NCBI RefSeq assembly: GCF_001562115.1
Contig: NZ_CP013926.1
Span: 4,526,001 to 4,590,000 of the forward strand
Direction of reading: 5' to 3'
DNA: 64,000 nt
Origin: Alteromonas stellipolaris
Lineage (GTDB): Bacteria > Pseudomonadota > Gammaproteobacteria > Enterobacterales > Alteromonadaceae
Below, piece by piece: positions 27,882-37,303 of the stretch. The first letter of the stretch is position 1, and each line of letters opens with the position of its first letter. The translations under genes were made by a program, and so were the position numbers. The notes below the pieces were generated by a model. The model was not told where the DNA came from. It did no database searches and saw only the letters and a list, made by a program, of their open reading frames with translations.

Positions 27882-28892
27882 ATGAACCCTTTATATCTAC
27901 GTCTTGATAAGGTTGCCGAGGCCATATTAAAAGCGCCCGAGCTTGCCAGTGATCTTAGTCGACTTGCCTCCCTTGCGTGTACCTCTGAGTACCATCTTCA
28001 TCGCGCATTTAACGCCAAGTTCGGTATTAACATTGGCGCCTACGCTAGGCAGCTTCGACTGCACGAAAGTGCCTATAAATTAGCGTTTCGGCCTCAAAAA
28101 CGCATACTGGATATTGCAATAGAAGCAGGGTTTGGTTCACATGAAAGCTATGCCAAAGCCTTTAAAAAGCATTACAACCAGTCGCCTTCAAGCTTTAGAA
28201 AAACACCCAAGGTTGAAGCACTACATCAAAGCCCGCAAATTACCTCGCTAGTAATATCTAGCGAAAAAGGATCTTCGGTACTTATGAACACCTCACATGA
28301 CAACGTAAATAGCGCGCCTGAAAGTGGCGCCTCTGAAAATCATCAACTTGATGTATCAGTCATTCAATTTCCGGCTGTAGACATTGCGCTGATGATGCAT
28401 GTTGGGCCGCCAAGCCAAGTTATGAGCACGGTAAGTGAATTCATTACATGGAGAAGAGAAAACAAGCTACCACCTTCTACCAGCCGCACTTTCAACGTGC
28501 TGTACGATGACCCTGACAACACGCCGCCTGAATCGTACCGGTTTGGTGTGGCGTGCCAAATTCTTATGCCAAGTAGCACGCTAATTGTTACGCCAAGTAG
28601 TACGCCCGTGAAAACAAGCGACGCTATAGAAACATGTCCGTCTACAGATACAAATCATTCTAGCGTTACCACCACTACCATACCTGAAGGATACTGCGCT
28701 AAAGTCCGCCATATTGGCACCGATGCAGAATTAGGGGCGGTAGTACACGCCTTATATCACCAGTGGTTGCCAGATACGCAATTTGAACTTAGAGACTTTC
28801 CCATTTTTTTAGAGCGTATTCGCTTTTTTCCCAACGTAGCTGCCCATGAAGCTATCACCGATGTATTTCTGCCTATCGAGGCTGCTAAGTAA
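27882..28892 (+). CDS. AraC family regulator with GyrI-like effector domain
   Basis: A 336-residue regulator. Residues 1-105 hold the two AraC helix-turn-helix units (LASLACTSEYHLHRAF and ILDIAIEAGFGSHESYAKAFKKHYNQSP). Residues about 155-336 form a GyrI/SbmC-like ligand pocket (DVSVIQFPAVDIALMMHVGPP to RIRFFPNVAAHEAITDVFLPI), the Rob/BmrR-type plan for sensing amphipathic drugs. A stretch of about 30 Ser/Thr-rich residues around 230-260 interrupts the effector domain. The gene runs tail to tail into the MATE pump, so control of that pump is a plausible but unproven link. Confidence 0.85.
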   Translation: MNPLYLRLDKVAEAILKAPELASDLSRLASLACTSEYHLHRAFNAKFGINIGAYARQLRLHESAYKLAFRPQKRILDIAIEAGFGSHESYAKAFKKHYNQSPSSFRKTPKVEALHQSPQITSLVISSEKGSSVLMNTSHDNVNSAPESGASENHQLDVSVIQFPAVDIALMMHVGPPSQVMSTVSEFITWRRENKLPPSTSRTFNVLYDDPDNTPPESYRFGVACQILMPSSTLIVTPSSTPVKTSDAIETCPSTDTNHSSVTTTTIPEGYCAKVRHIGTDAELGAVVHALYHQWLPDTQFELRDFPIFLERIRFFPNVAAHEAITDVFLPIEAAK

Positions 28893-28930
28893 TGTAGCTG
28901 CTTAGCTTAGTCGGGGTTGCATGGCTTAGG

Positions 28931-30292
28931 TTAGCTGTCACACAATGCATTGTGCTTACTTAACCGTTCAAAGCTCCATCCAAGCGTAATACCACGGGCA
29001 AGTAGGAACGCGAGCAATGCGTACCACAAGCTGACATTACCGAGGGACTGGGTAAAAAACCACACGGGGAAATATACCGCAATAGCACTAATAATCATGG
29101 TATCGCGCATAGAAGATGACTTCGTAAGGCCAACAAATACTCCGTCGTACAAAAAACACCAATGTGCTAGTAGCGGCAAAATAACCATTAATGGAAGGTA
29201 GGTTACCGCTGCACTCACAATATTTTGATGCTCAGTGAGCAGACTTATTATGCCGTGCCCGCCAAAAAAGAAGATAGCACTATAGCCTATTGCAAACAGC
29301 GATGACCAAAACAAACCTTGGTATGTTCTGCGCTTTATTTCTGCGGCATTGTTTGCTCCTTTCGCTTCGCCCACCAGCGCTTCTACTGCATAGGCGACCC
29401 CGTCTAATCCTAGCGCTATTAATACGAAAAACTGCAGTAGAATTGCATTCACCGCCGCTGGCATTTCGCCAAACCGTACACCTTGTATAGTCAAAAACGC
29501 TAAGCAGGCTTGTAATGCTAAGTTACGCAGCAGCATGTCAGTATTGAGTTTCATTAATATTTTTCGTGCTGCTCGATTAAACCAGCTCGCTTCTGGGGTA
29601 ATACCCCGCACCTGTTTTAGTGCAACATACAAAGCCATAAATGCCATGGCGTACTCAGCAATAATACTGGCTAAGGCAACGCCTGCCACCGACATCGACA
29701 GCCCGAAAACAAAGGTGATATCTAGCCCAGCATTTACGAGATTACCCACTATCTGGATGACCATCACCGTTCTCGTTTTTTGCTGGCCCACCAAATAGCC
29801 GATAAGGGCTAAGTTCAGCATAGCCGCTGGCGCGCCCCACACCCTAACCTGGTAGTACTCAGTTAAATGCACCGCCACTGCATCTGATGGGCTAGCCAAT
29901 GCTAGCCCAGCTGTGAGTACAGGCTCTTGTAATACGAGTAAACACAGCCCTAAAATTGAGGCGACAGCAAGGGTTTGCCAAAGCACTTTGGCAGAGGAAA
30001 GTGTGGCATCTTTATGCCCTCTTGCCTGTGCGCTTAAACCCGTTGAAGACATACGCAGAAAACCACACACCCAGTAAATTTGGGTAAGAATAAGCGCACC
30101 AACTGCCGCACCGGCTAACATAGCAGGTGCAGACATATGCCCCAAAACAGCCGTATCCACCAAACCTAACAAAGGGGTGGTAATATTGGCCAAAATCATG
30201 GGCAGCGCTAGTGTGAGTAAGCGTGTATGATCGCGCCAGAACGACTCAGGTTGGCGTAGAGATTGCTTGTCTGTTTGCACTCGCTTTTGCAT
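28931..30292 (-). CDS. MATE family efflux transporter (DinF-like)
   Basis: A 453-residue inner-membrane exporter with about twelve hydrophobic segments in two bundles. MATE landmarks: LALPMILANITTPLLGLVDTAVLGH in TM1, the second bundle with AVEALVGEAKGA, and FLYDGVFVGLTKSS near the end. Expected to extrude cationic drugs using a Na+ or H+ gradient. It converges on the AraC/GyrI-type regulator gene, 38 bp between stops. The ribosome site is weak. Confidence 0.88.
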   Translation of the reverse strand: MQKRVQTDKQSLRQPESFWRDHTRLLTLALPMILANITTPLLGLVDTAVLGHMSAPAMLAGAAVGALILTQIYWVCGFLRMSSTGLSAQARGHKDATLSSAKVLWQTLAVASILGLCLLVLQEPVLTAGLALASPSDAVAVHLTEYYQVRVWGAPAAMLNLALIGYLVGQQKTRTVMVIQIVGNLVNAGLDITFVFGLSMSVAGVALASIIAEYAMAFMALYVALKQVRGITPEASWFNRAARKILMKLNTDMLLRNLALQACLAFLTIQGVRFGEMPAAVNAILLQFFVLIALGLDGVAYAVEALVGEAKGANNAAEIKRRTYQGLFWSSLFAIGYSAIFFFGGHGIISLLTEHQNIVSAAVTYLPLMVILPLLAHWCFLYDGVFVGLTKSSSMRDTMIISAIAVYFPVWFFTQSLGNVSLWYALLAFLLARGITLGWSFERLSKHNALCDS

Positions 30293-30378
30293 TAATTATA
30301 GTCTCTGCATTATTAGAACGCCGTGCTGACGCGCAGTAAAAAGCACCGCTATTAAATCAACTTCAACTCGGAGAAAAC

Positions 30379-31590
30379 ATGAAGTTTATCATGCCTTTCA
30401 ATATCATTTCGTGGATTAAATGTGACGCTGCTTTGGCGCAAATGAAAGGCAACCGACAACGCTGGTTAGCACTCTGCTCTCTTATTTGCTTTTCTGGCTA
30501 TAGTCTGGCTGCTACTGATACCACTACGCAGCCTACCCGTGAAATTCTTACTCAAAACGGTGTTATTTTGCTTTACCATCATGTGTCTGACAACACGCCG
30601 AAAAGCACCAGTATATCGCCTGATATGTTCAAGCAACACATGACGTATTTAAAACAACACCACACTGTTTTACCTTTAGCAAAAGTGGTTAACGCTATTT
30701 TAGATAGCACACCGCTGCCTTCCAATACCGTGGTCGTTACCTTCGACGATGGCTATGAAAATATTCTCAAAAATGCCCACCCCATCATGGTTGATATGGG
30801 ATTCCCTTACACAATATTTATTAACCCAGGGGAAATTGGCAGCAATAGAAGCCAGCTTACTTGGGAACAAGTTAAGGCGATGCATAACGATGGTGTAACC
30901 TTTGCTAACCATACACTTGATCACTTGCATATGCTTGATGGAAGAACGTCTAACAATGGTGCTGATAGCGAAACTAGCGATGAAGCTTGGCTTGAAAGGG
31001 TATGGCAGAATGTTGCTGACGCAGAAGCCATTATTGATAGCAAAATTGGGGAGTCGCTTAAATATTTGGCCTATCCTTTTGGTGAGTTCAACCAAAAGCT
31101 AGCAGATAAGCTTGCCCAAGAAGGCTACATTGCGTTCGGGCAACACTCAGGCGCTATAGGCCCTCACAGTCACTTTCAAGCTTTACCTCGCTTTCCCGCA
31201 GCAGGTCCTTATGCCAACTTAAAAACACTAAAAACCAAACTAAACAGTATTGCTATGCCGGTATTATCGACCAGCTTTGAAGGTGAGCATATTCCCGAGG
31301 TAAATCGAGATAGGGTGCAAGGTTCTAGTGACGACTCGATACTCCCTTCTATAACGCTAACTATTAAGGGCGATGATGTACGCTTAAGCCAAGTAAATTG
31401 TTTCTTTTCAGGCTCACCCGTTGAAACGAGCGTTGAAGGCAACGCTATTACCTTCAGTATTACTCAAGTACTTCCTGTAGGCCGTTCGCGAGTAAATTGT
31501 ACCGCGCCCTCAAATTCTCAATCAGGCAGGTACTATTGGTATTCTCAGCCATTTTTTGTTGCAGATAAGAACGGAAATTACCCAGATTAG
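30379..31590 (+). CDS. Polysaccharide deacetylase family protein (NodB-like), exported
   Basis: A 403-residue protein with an uncleaved or late-cleaved hydrophobic N-terminal segment (about 30-45). The NodB domain has motif 1 VTFDDGYEN and motif 2 NHTLDHLHM, with the metal-binding aspartate and two histidines present. The VILLYHHVSDNTP opening is shared with PgaB-type deacetylases. The C-terminal 100 residues form an extra beta domain (SITLTIKGDDVRLSQVNCF) with two cysteines. Likely removes acetyl groups from a surface polysaccharide. GGAG precedes the ATG. Its stop abuts the stop of the next gene with no gap. Confidence 0.85.
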   Translation: MKFIMPFNIISWIKCDAALAQMKGNRQRWLALCSLICFSGYSLAATDTTTQPTREILTQNGVILLYHHVSDNTPKSTSISPDMFKQHMTYLKQHHTVLPLAKVVNAILDSTPLPSNTVVVTFDDGYENILKNAHPIMVDMGFPYTIFINPGEIGSNRSQLTWEQVKAMHNDGVTFANHTLDHLHMLDGRTSNNGADSETSDEAWLERVWQNVADAEAIIDSKIGESLKYLAYPFGEFNQKLADKLAQEGYIAFGQHSGAIGPHSHFQALPRFPAAGPYANLKTLKTKLNSIAMPVLSTSFEGEHIPEVNRDRVQGSSDDSILPSITLTIKGDDVRLSQVNCFFSGSPVETSVEGNAITFSITQVLPVGRSRVNCTAPSNSQSGRYYWYSQPFFVADKNGNYPD

Positions 31591-32193
31591 TTAACCTGAA
31601 AGTGCATGAACAAAACGCACAAAAGTGCCGTTCACTGACTGCTCTTTAAAATTAACGTTTTGATAAAACCGAATGGCAGCAATATTACTAATTTGCACGT
31701 CTAGCACCAATGCCTGCTTGTTAAGTTCTATGGCATAATCACGCATGTGGTCAATCATAGCCCTGCCGATTCCGCCGCGCCGAGCAATGCTATCTACCGC
31801 TACGTGACCTAGCATAAGCTCTGTCGCACTTGGAGGGGTTAAGCCTACAGCAACAGCTTGATTGCGCATTAGTACTGCCATCGCATCATCTAGGCTGTAG
31901 AAGGTGGTAATGCTATCTAACGAAGCACGGTCAAATACTGGCCCCAACTTGGTATGCCACGCCGTAATGACACCTACAACAGCGTCATCGACTACCGCAA
32001 CCCAGTGATTATTGCAGCCATATTGCCCATACTTACCTTTCCATGCATGGGTTAAAAAATCGAGAGTATGCCTTGTATCACCATTGCCAAAAACGGAAAC
32101 CAATAGATCTTCAGCGGCACTTAATAACAAGGGCACCGCTTGGCTAGCATCAGACACAAGACCTTGTCGGATTTTTATATCCATGCCTCCCAT
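31591..32193 (-). CDS. GNAT family N-acetyltransferase
   Basis: A 200-residue acetyltransferase. The acetyl-CoA loop is ARRGGIGRAMIDHM, preceded by strand LMLGHVAVD and followed by LVLDVQISNIAAIRFYQNVNF, the usual GNAT core. Start choice: ATG at 32193 behind AGGTGG; GTG at 32199 or ATG at 32184 are alternatives. Begins within 7 bp of the sco stop, so it reads as the last gene of the cox assembly operon. Substrate unknown. Confidence 0.8.
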   Translation of the reverse strand: MGGMDIKIRQGLVSDASQAVPLLLSAAEDLLVSVFGNGDTRHTLDFLTHAWKGKYGQYGCNNHWVAVVDDAVVGVITAWHTKLGPVFDRASLDSITTFYSLDDAMAVLMRNQAVAVGLTPPSATELMLGHVAVDSIARRGGIGRAMIDHMRDYAIELNKQALVLDVQISNIAAIRFYQNVNFKEQSVNGTFVRFVHALSG

Positions 32194-32199
32194 ACCCAC

Positions 32200-32868
32200 C
32201 TATAGTGCCGAGTTTAAATTAAATGATGATGTAATCCCTGGCATATCATTGAGAATTTGCTGTGCGTCACTAATCGACAACTTTCCAGGTTCACGTTTTG
32301 GTTTAAAACGCCCTATCACCTGTGCTTTAGGATTAATAAGTATTACAGATGCACTATGATCGACAAGATAATTAGGGTTGTCTGTACTTTCAGCAATGGC
32401 GTACATCATGCCCAAGTTTCTAGCGAAGGGAAATAAGGCTTTATGTTCTCCAGTCGCGGCAATGAAATTAGGGTTAAAGTAGCTAATGTACTCGTCTAGT
32501 CGTGCTATTGAGTCACGGTTAGGATCGATAGAAATAAACACCACTTTAATTGGAAATTCAGACTCAATAGCCTGCATTTGTGGGTAGATGCTGTTCAGTT
32601 CGGCCATCGTAGTCGGGCAGATATCGGGGCAAAACGTGTAGCCAAGAAATAACAAACTCCACTGATTCTCTAGCGAAGCTTGGTTAAATTCATTCCCTTT
32701 ACTGTCTGTCAGCGAGAAAGGAGCAATGGCGCGAGGCTCAGGATAAGCCTGAAAATATTCGGGAGAGCTGCCATTAGACTGCCCCGTTGGCGACAAATAA
32801 ATTGCCCCAAACACCCCAGTCAATAATGCTAATAATGCAACAACGCCTACAAAAATCCGTCGGTTCAT
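32200..32868 (-). CDS. sco: SCO1/SenC family copper chaperone
   Basis: Membrane-anchored periplasmic thioredoxin-fold protein that delivers copper to the CuA site of oxidase subunit II. N-terminal anchor (about 5-25), then the copper-binding CPDIC (Cys80, Cys84) and the third ligand His171 in LVDHSAS. Length 222 suits the family. Its ATG overlaps the ctaB stop by 4 bp, so expression is coupled to the haem A genes. Confidence 0.92.
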   Translation of the reverse strand: MNRRIFVGVVALLALLTGVFGAIYLSPTGQSNGSSPEYFQAYPEPRAIAPFSLTDSKGNEFNQASLENQWSLLFLGYTFCPDICPTTMAELNSIYPQMQAIESEFPIKVVFISIDPNRDSIARLDEYISYFNPNFIAATGEHKALFPFARNLGMMYAIAESTDNPNYLVDHSASVILINPKAQVIGRFKPKREPGKLSISDAQQILNDMPGITSSFNLNSAL

Positions 32869-33815
32869 AAACTCAGTGGTACGTAGTGATCAAGCAACAA
32901 TACTACAAACAATACCATGAGATGAACAATTGAGAACTTAAAAGTTTTCATCGCCGTTTGACTAGTGGCGGCAAATTTTAGTTTTACCGCATAATACATA
33001 AACCCAATATTTAAAAGCGAAGAGCCAATAAGGTAAATTAAATCACTCATGCCCACCAAGTAAGGCAATAGGCATACCAAGCTAAGTAACACGGTATAAA
33101 GTAGCACCGAGGTTTTAGTAAATTCTACCCCATGGGTAACCGGTAGCATGGGCACTTTCGCTTTCGCATAATCTTTTTCACGATGAATAGCTAATGCCCA
33201 AAAATGTGGTGGGGTCCACGTAAACACAATGAGTACTAACAACAACGCATGCGCATGAATTTCACCGGTGACAGCGGTCCAGCCAAGAAGCGGCGGTGCG
33301 GCACCTGCAATACCACCAATCACAATGTTTTGCGGCGTGGCCCGTTTTAGAAACATGGTATACACCACGGCATAGCCCACTAAGCTAGCAAGGGTAAGCC
33401 AAGCGGTAAGCATGTTCACCCATAAACTCAATACAACAAAGCCCATTACGCCAAGGCCCGCAGCAAACCATGATGCTTTAGCGATACTCACTTTGCCTTT
33501 CGCCACAGGACGATTAAAAGTACGTGCCATTTGGCTATCGATTTTGTGGTCGACCACATGATTAATCACTGCGGCTGACGCCGACAACATACCAATACCG
33601 AGTAATCCACACACCAACGCTGTGACATCTACCCAGCCCGGCGAGGCTAGGCACATCCCCACTAACGCCGTGAGTAAAAGTAGCATCACCACATTGGGCT
33701 TTGTCATTTCGTAATAGTCACGCCAGGTGATTTTTGCGTGCGAGTTGCTCTTTGTTTGCGAGATTGGCGAGTGCTTAGCTGCAACAGCGTTATTTAAAGG
33801 GATAGATTTAGCCAT
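32865..33815 (-). CDS. ctaB: Protohaem IX farnesyltransferase CtaB (CyoE)
   Basis: Integral membrane prenyltransferase that turns haem B into haem O for the cytochrome c oxidase. The polyprenyl-diphosphate motif [19 protein letters not shown] is present, with the second motif near [12 protein letters not shown] and [10 protein letters not shown]. About nine membrane segments. The ATG at 33815 follows a perfect GGAGG at 5 bp spacing; a longer frame to 33860 lies inside ctaA. It overlaps ctaA by 8 bp and sco by 4 bp. Confidence 0.94.
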   Translation of the reverse strand: MAKSIPLNNAVAAKHSPISQTKSNSHAKITWRDYYEMTKPNVVMLLLLTALVGMCLASPGWVDVTALVCGLLGIGMLSASAAVINHVVDHKIDSQMARTFNRPVAKGKVSIAKASWFAAGLGVMGFVVLSLWVNMLTAWLTLASLVGYAVVYTMFLKRATPQNIVIGGIAGAAPPLLGWTAVTGEIHAHALLLVLIVFTWTPPHFWALAIHREKDYAKAKVPMLPVTHGVEFTKTSVLLYTVLLSLVCLLPYLVGMSDLIYLIGSSLLNIGFMYYAVKLKFAATSQTAMKTFKFSIVHLMVLFVVLLLDHYVPLSL

Positions 33816-34875
33816 GATGACCTCCAGTAGAGTAGGAGAAAGAAGAGGTTGAAGGAGCAACTGACCACGTCAGCCATATCAATGTGAGTAATAGCATGGC
33901 GGCAACTGCATTGTGCGACACTGCGATAAACAAAGGTAAACTAAACAAAACGTTACTTAGACCAAGCGCGACCTGCACACATAGCACCCCAATCATAAGT
34001 ACACATCCCCTCTTTACAGAAGGTGGCAACCTGCTGCTTCGTAGCCACATGAAAGCCAATACCGTAAGGTAAATAAAGGTAATGGCAGCGCCGAACCGAT
34101 GCACGATATGCATGGTGGCTCGCTCACCATAATTGTGTGCGCCAAACTCATAGTTTTGTGCTTCAGGCACACTGTATGCGCCTTGGAAATCCAACCGCTG
34201 CTGCCAGCCAGGCTCACAAATTGGCATATCGGTACAGGCGAGGGCTGCATAGTTGGCCGATGTCCAGCCACCTAACGCTATTTGACCGACTAAAATGACC
34301 ATACCTATAAATGCCGTTGTAGTCAGCGTGTTACTTTGACGAGGATAATAGCCGTCATCACTTACCGATTGAGCAGCATGGCTTTTATGTAGTTGCAAGC
34401 TAACTGCGCTGTGCTTTCTAAGGCGTAAGTAAAGTACAAATAAGCAACTAAGTACGGTAAAGCCACCTAATAAATGCCCCATTACCACCACTGGCAATAA
34501 ATTAAGGGTGACTGTCCACATCCCTAATGCCGCTTGAAAAATCACAAGCCCAAGCAACAATAAAGGAAGTTTAACGGGCGTGCCCTTGTGGCGCTGCCTT
34601 ATCGCGATAATAGCAATGGCCAAAATACATAGCCCTAATGCCCCTGCAAAATAGCGGTGAATCATTTCGTTCCATGCTTTGTGCGCCTCCACAGGGCGCT
34701 CTGGAAACGCCGTATTGGCCGCAGCAACTTTCGCATCGCTTAATGGCACGGTAAGGTTACCGTAGCATCCCGGCCAATCAGGGCAGCCTAAGCCAGCGTC
34801 GGTAAGGCGAGTATAGGCCCCTAAAATGATGACTACTGCGGCAAGAAAAAGACTAAACAACACCAGCTTTTTCAT
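33808..34875 (-). CDS. ctaA: Haem A synthase CtaA (COX15)
   Basis: Inner-membrane enzyme that oxidises the methyl group of haem O to give haem A. A 355-residue protein with eight membrane segments in two halves. Key features: [21 protein letters not shown] near the N-terminus, EMIHRYFAG with a haem-ligand histidine, and [11 protein letters not shown] in the second half. AGGAG precedes the start. It sits between the small SCO-like gene (8 bp gap) and ctaB (8 bp overlap). Confidence 0.93.
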   Translation of the reverse strand: MKKLVLFSLFLAAVVIILGAYTRLTDAGLGCPDWPGCYGNLTVPLSDAKVAAANTAFPERPVEAHKAWNEMIHRYFAGALGLCILAIAIIAIRQRHKGTPVKLPLLLLGLVIFQAALGMWTVTLNLLPVVVMGHLLGGFTVLSCLFVLYLRLRKHSAVSLQLHKSHAAQSVSDDGYYPRQSNTLTTTAFIGMVILVGQIALGGWTSANYAALACTDMPICEPGWQQRLDFQGAYSVPEAQNYEFGAHNYGERATMHIVHRFGAAITFIYLTVLAFMWLRSSRLPPSVKRGCVLMIGVLCVQVALGLSNVLFSLPLFIAVSHNAVAAMLLLTLIWLTWSVAPSTSSFSYSTGGHHG

Positions 34876-34883
34876 GGCATCTC

Positions 34884-35429
34884 CTACCCAATCCGGGACA
34901 GTTTCAGAAGCTTTTTAATGTCAGCCAGCATGCTTCGGCTTTCCATTACAGCAGTGCTTCTGTCACTGTCTATTTGGTAATACAACATGGCATTATTTAA
35001 GGTATCGACGATGTACACGCTTTGCTGTTTAAGGTTGGTGATAGGCGCATCGCTGACGCTCAAGGTATGCACGTTGGCGTACTCAGATAGTTGCTCTAGT
35101 GCTGTTACATCACTTTTTCCAGTGAACAAAACTAAAGCTTGTGCCCTGTCAGACTCTTTGCCTAACGCCAGCCATACTTGGTTAATGCTAAACAATGCAT
35201 TTTCACAAATCGCATCACAGTTTTCTGGCAATACATACAACAAGCGCCATTTCGGCTCAGTGCCTTCTAAATGCGATGAAACATCAATGGTAGGCTGCAG
35301 CAACGCTCCTTTATTTGTAGCACCTTGGTTGAACCAGTCATTTTCTAACGCAAGCTTAGCTAGAATCACTGGTAGCACGAACACGGCGACCATGATAATT
35401 AAGGTTTTCTTCGAGGCCGGATTACTCAT
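34884..35429 (-). CDS. SCO-like membrane-anchored protein of the cox locus
   Basis: A 181-residue protein with one N-terminal anchor (about 9-27). The segment WRLLYVLPENCDAICENALF, with CxxxC at Cys71 and Cys75, aligns by eye with the copper-site region of the sco product nearby ([15 protein letters not shown]), so a thioredoxin-like fold is likely. The distal histidine of SCO is not seen: the equivalent strand reads SVYIVDTLNNA. A good AAGGA site precedes the start, and it overlaps surf1 by 8 bp. Probably helps oxidase assembly or redox upkeep of copper sites; unproven. Confidence 0.7.
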   Translation of the reverse strand: MSNPASKKTLIIMVAVFVLPVILAKLALENDWFNQGATNKGALLQPTIDVSSHLEGTEPKWRLLYVLPENCDAICENALFSINQVWLALGKESDRAQALVLFTGKSDVTALEQLSEYANVHTLSVSDAPITNLKQQSVYIVDTLNNAMLYYQIDSDRSTAVMESRSMLADIKKLLKLSRIG

Positions 35430-36129
35430 ATTGACGTCCTTTTTTCATAATTGCGAAACCGCCAATCAAGGCGGCTGCGATAGCAAGACCAAACCATTGA
35501 ATGGCATAACCCAAATGCTTTTCAGGCGGCATGACAACACTGTTATAACGCCTAACAAAAAGGTCATTCTTTGAAGTAAGTACTACTACATAAGGTAATA
35601 AGTTAAGTGATAGCAATTCACTGGCGGTACTGATTGAAATTTGCTGAATACGTGCCGGAAAGCGTGATGCTGATGTAAGCGTTTCTTTTACTAACGGGTT
35701 ATGACTGGGCTGACTCACCACCCCTTCAAATTGTTGTGAGTGGTGACTAATTTTGACAGCCGGTAGCGAGCGCGATAAATCTGGTGCAGGCAACCAACCA
35801 TAGTTAACCAAAACCCACCCTGCGTTGGTCTGCACTGGCGCCAATACATCGTAACCTACCCGTTGTTCATGTATTTGGTTATCGAGCAATAACACCTTGT
35901 CGCCGTTTGGCGTACCTTCAAAAGAAACGATTCGATCTTCGGGCGCTTTCATTGAAAGGGCATCGATGAGCGACAAGCTTTCTTTCCCCTGTTTTTCGGT
36001 TATGCTAGCTATGCGTTGTTGCTTTTGTGCCATTCGGTCTAGTTGCCAGAACCCCAAGCTACACATCGCCATTACACATAAACTGGTAATGACGATAGCG
36101 ATTAATTTGGATGCTCTCACCTGATTCAT
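35422..36129 (-). CDS. surf1: SURF1 family oxidase assembly protein
   Basis: A 235-residue inner-membrane protein with one helix at each end (about 7-27 and 208-226) around a periplasmic domain. SURF1 marks: LGFWQLDRMAQKQ, VLLDNQIHEQRVGYDVLAP, GWVLVNYGWLP and HLGYAIQWFGLA. It aids insertion of haem A into subunit I. The ATG at 36129 has AGG upstream; a GTG at 36144 is possible. It opens the second block of the cox locus and starts only 33 bp from the oppositely read DUF2909 gene. Confidence 0.9.
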   Translation of the reverse strand: MNQVRASKLIAIVITSLCVMAMCSLGFWQLDRMAQKQQRIASITEKQGKESLSLIDALSMKAPEDRIVSFEGTPNGDKVLLLDNQIHEQRVGYDVLAPVQTNAGWVLVNYGWLPAPDLSRSLPAVKISHHSQQFEGVVSQPSHNPLVKETLTSASRFPARIQQISISTASELLSLNLLPYVVVLTSKNDLFVRRYNSVVMPPEKHLGYAIQWFGLAIAAALIGGFAIMKKGRQYE

Positions 36130-36162
36130 TTGGCCAACCTGCACACTACTATTGAGGTTTAT

Positions 36163-36372
36163 ATGTTGATAAAAATAATCTTGGTTGCGTTGGTACTTTT
36201 CATGATCGTTAACCTTTTTATGGCCATGCGAGTCATGATGAAAAACGATCCCAAAGACGGTCCAATGAGTAAATACATCGGTCGCAGGGTGCTCACTTCT
36301 GCCATCATTGTGATTTTAATTTTAGTGGCAATCGGCACCGGTTTAATTACGCCAAACCCTCGACCTTACTAG
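36163..36372 (+). CDS. DUF2909 twin-helix membrane protein
   Basis: A 69-residue protein with two hydrophobic helices (about 3-22 and 42-60) joined by a charged loop (MMKNDPKDGPMSKYIGRRV). It fits the small DUF2909 family found in cox loci. GAGG lies before the ATG at 36163. It is the only + strand gene in the locus, between surf1 and coxC. A role as a small oxidase subunit or assembly factor is inferred from position only. Confidence 0.75.
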   Translation: MLIKIILVALVLFMIVNLFMAMRVMMKNDPKDGPMSKYIGRRVLTSAIIVILILVAIGTGLITPNPRPY

Positions 36373-36399
36373 GGTTTGACGGCATTTTTTAATCGGCAT

Positions 36400-37278
36400 T
36401 TATAAAACGTAAACAAAGATATAAAGCATCACCCACACCACATCAACAAAGTGCCAATACCAACTTCCGGCTTGAAAGGCAAAGTGGTTATGCGGAGTAA
36501 AATGCCCTTTTAGCACTCTAAAAAACATAACAATCAGAATGATGGTGCCAAGCGTCACGTGCATACCGTGAAAGCCCGTCAGCATGAAAAAGGTATTACC
36601 GTAAATGCCTGACTGTAGCGTTAGCCCTAGGTCGCGGTAGGCGTGAACGTACTCTTCAACTTGTAAAAATAAAAATCCAATTCCCAACAAGATAGTAACG
36701 CCTAACATGACGGTGAGTTGCTTGCGTTTGTTCTGCTCTAAACCAACATGAGCAAAGTGCAATGTGACCGATGATATAAGTAAAATAACTGTATTAATCG
36801 TGGGTAAACCAACAGCACTCATTTCTTGCGTAGTGATGCCCCCAGGGGTAGAGACTAGTGGCCACATGGCTTCAAACGTGGGCCATAACACCTCGTTAGT
36901 CATTGCGTTATTTGATGCACCGCCTAACCAAGGCACTGAAATGAATCGGGCGTAATAGAGTGCGCCAAAGAAGGCGGCAAAAAACATAACTTCAGAGAAG
37001 ATAAACCAACTCATTCCCTGTCGGTATGAGCGCCCTAATTGGTCGCTATAAAGCCCAGACATAGACTCATCAATTTGGTTTTTAAACCAGCCAACCAACA
37101 TCACCATTAATACGACAAACCCAGCGAGAAGTGTATAACCTCCATAGCCTGATTCACCTTTAGTGGCTTCAATTACAAAGTTGCCCGCGCCAACGGCAAT
37201 TAAAAATAGCGCCACCGCACCTACAATTGGCCATGGGCTTTGGGCTGGTACATAGTATTTCTGATATTCTTGCTGCAT
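36400..37278 (-). CDS. coxC: Cytochrome c oxidase subunit III
   Basis: A 292-residue seven-helix membrane subunit of the aa3/caa3-type oxidase. Recognised from YYVPAQSPWP, RQGMSWFIFSEVMFFAAFFGALYYAR, EQNKRKQ, FFMLTGFHGMHVTLG and the C-terminal SWYWHFVDVVWVMLYI. The ATG at 37278 follows AAGGAG; the longer frame to 37314 would overlap ctaG. It closes the structural block coxB-coxA-ctaG-coxC. Confidence 0.94.
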   Translation of the reverse strand: MQQEYQKYYVPAQSPWPIVGAVALFLIAVGAGNFVIEATKGESGYGGYTLLAGFVVLMVMLVGWFKNQIDESMSGLYSDQLGRSYRQGMSWFIFSEVMFFAAFFGALYYARFISVPWLGGASNNAMTNEVLWPTFEAMWPLVSTPGGITTQEMSAVGLPTINTVILLISSVTLHFAHVGLEQNKRKQLTVMLGVTILLGIGFLFLQVEEYVHAYRDLGLTLQSGIYGNTFFMLTGFHGMHVTLGTIILIVMFFRVLKGHFTPHNHFAFQAGSWYWHFVDVVWVMLYIFVYVL

Positions 37279-37303
37279 TACTCTCTCCTTATCCCAATAC
37301 CTG

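Noticed and set aside
34987..35574. A 195-codon + strand frame across surf1 and the SCO-like gene
   Set aside because: Both - strand genes have ribosome sites, overlaps and family features; the + frame has none.
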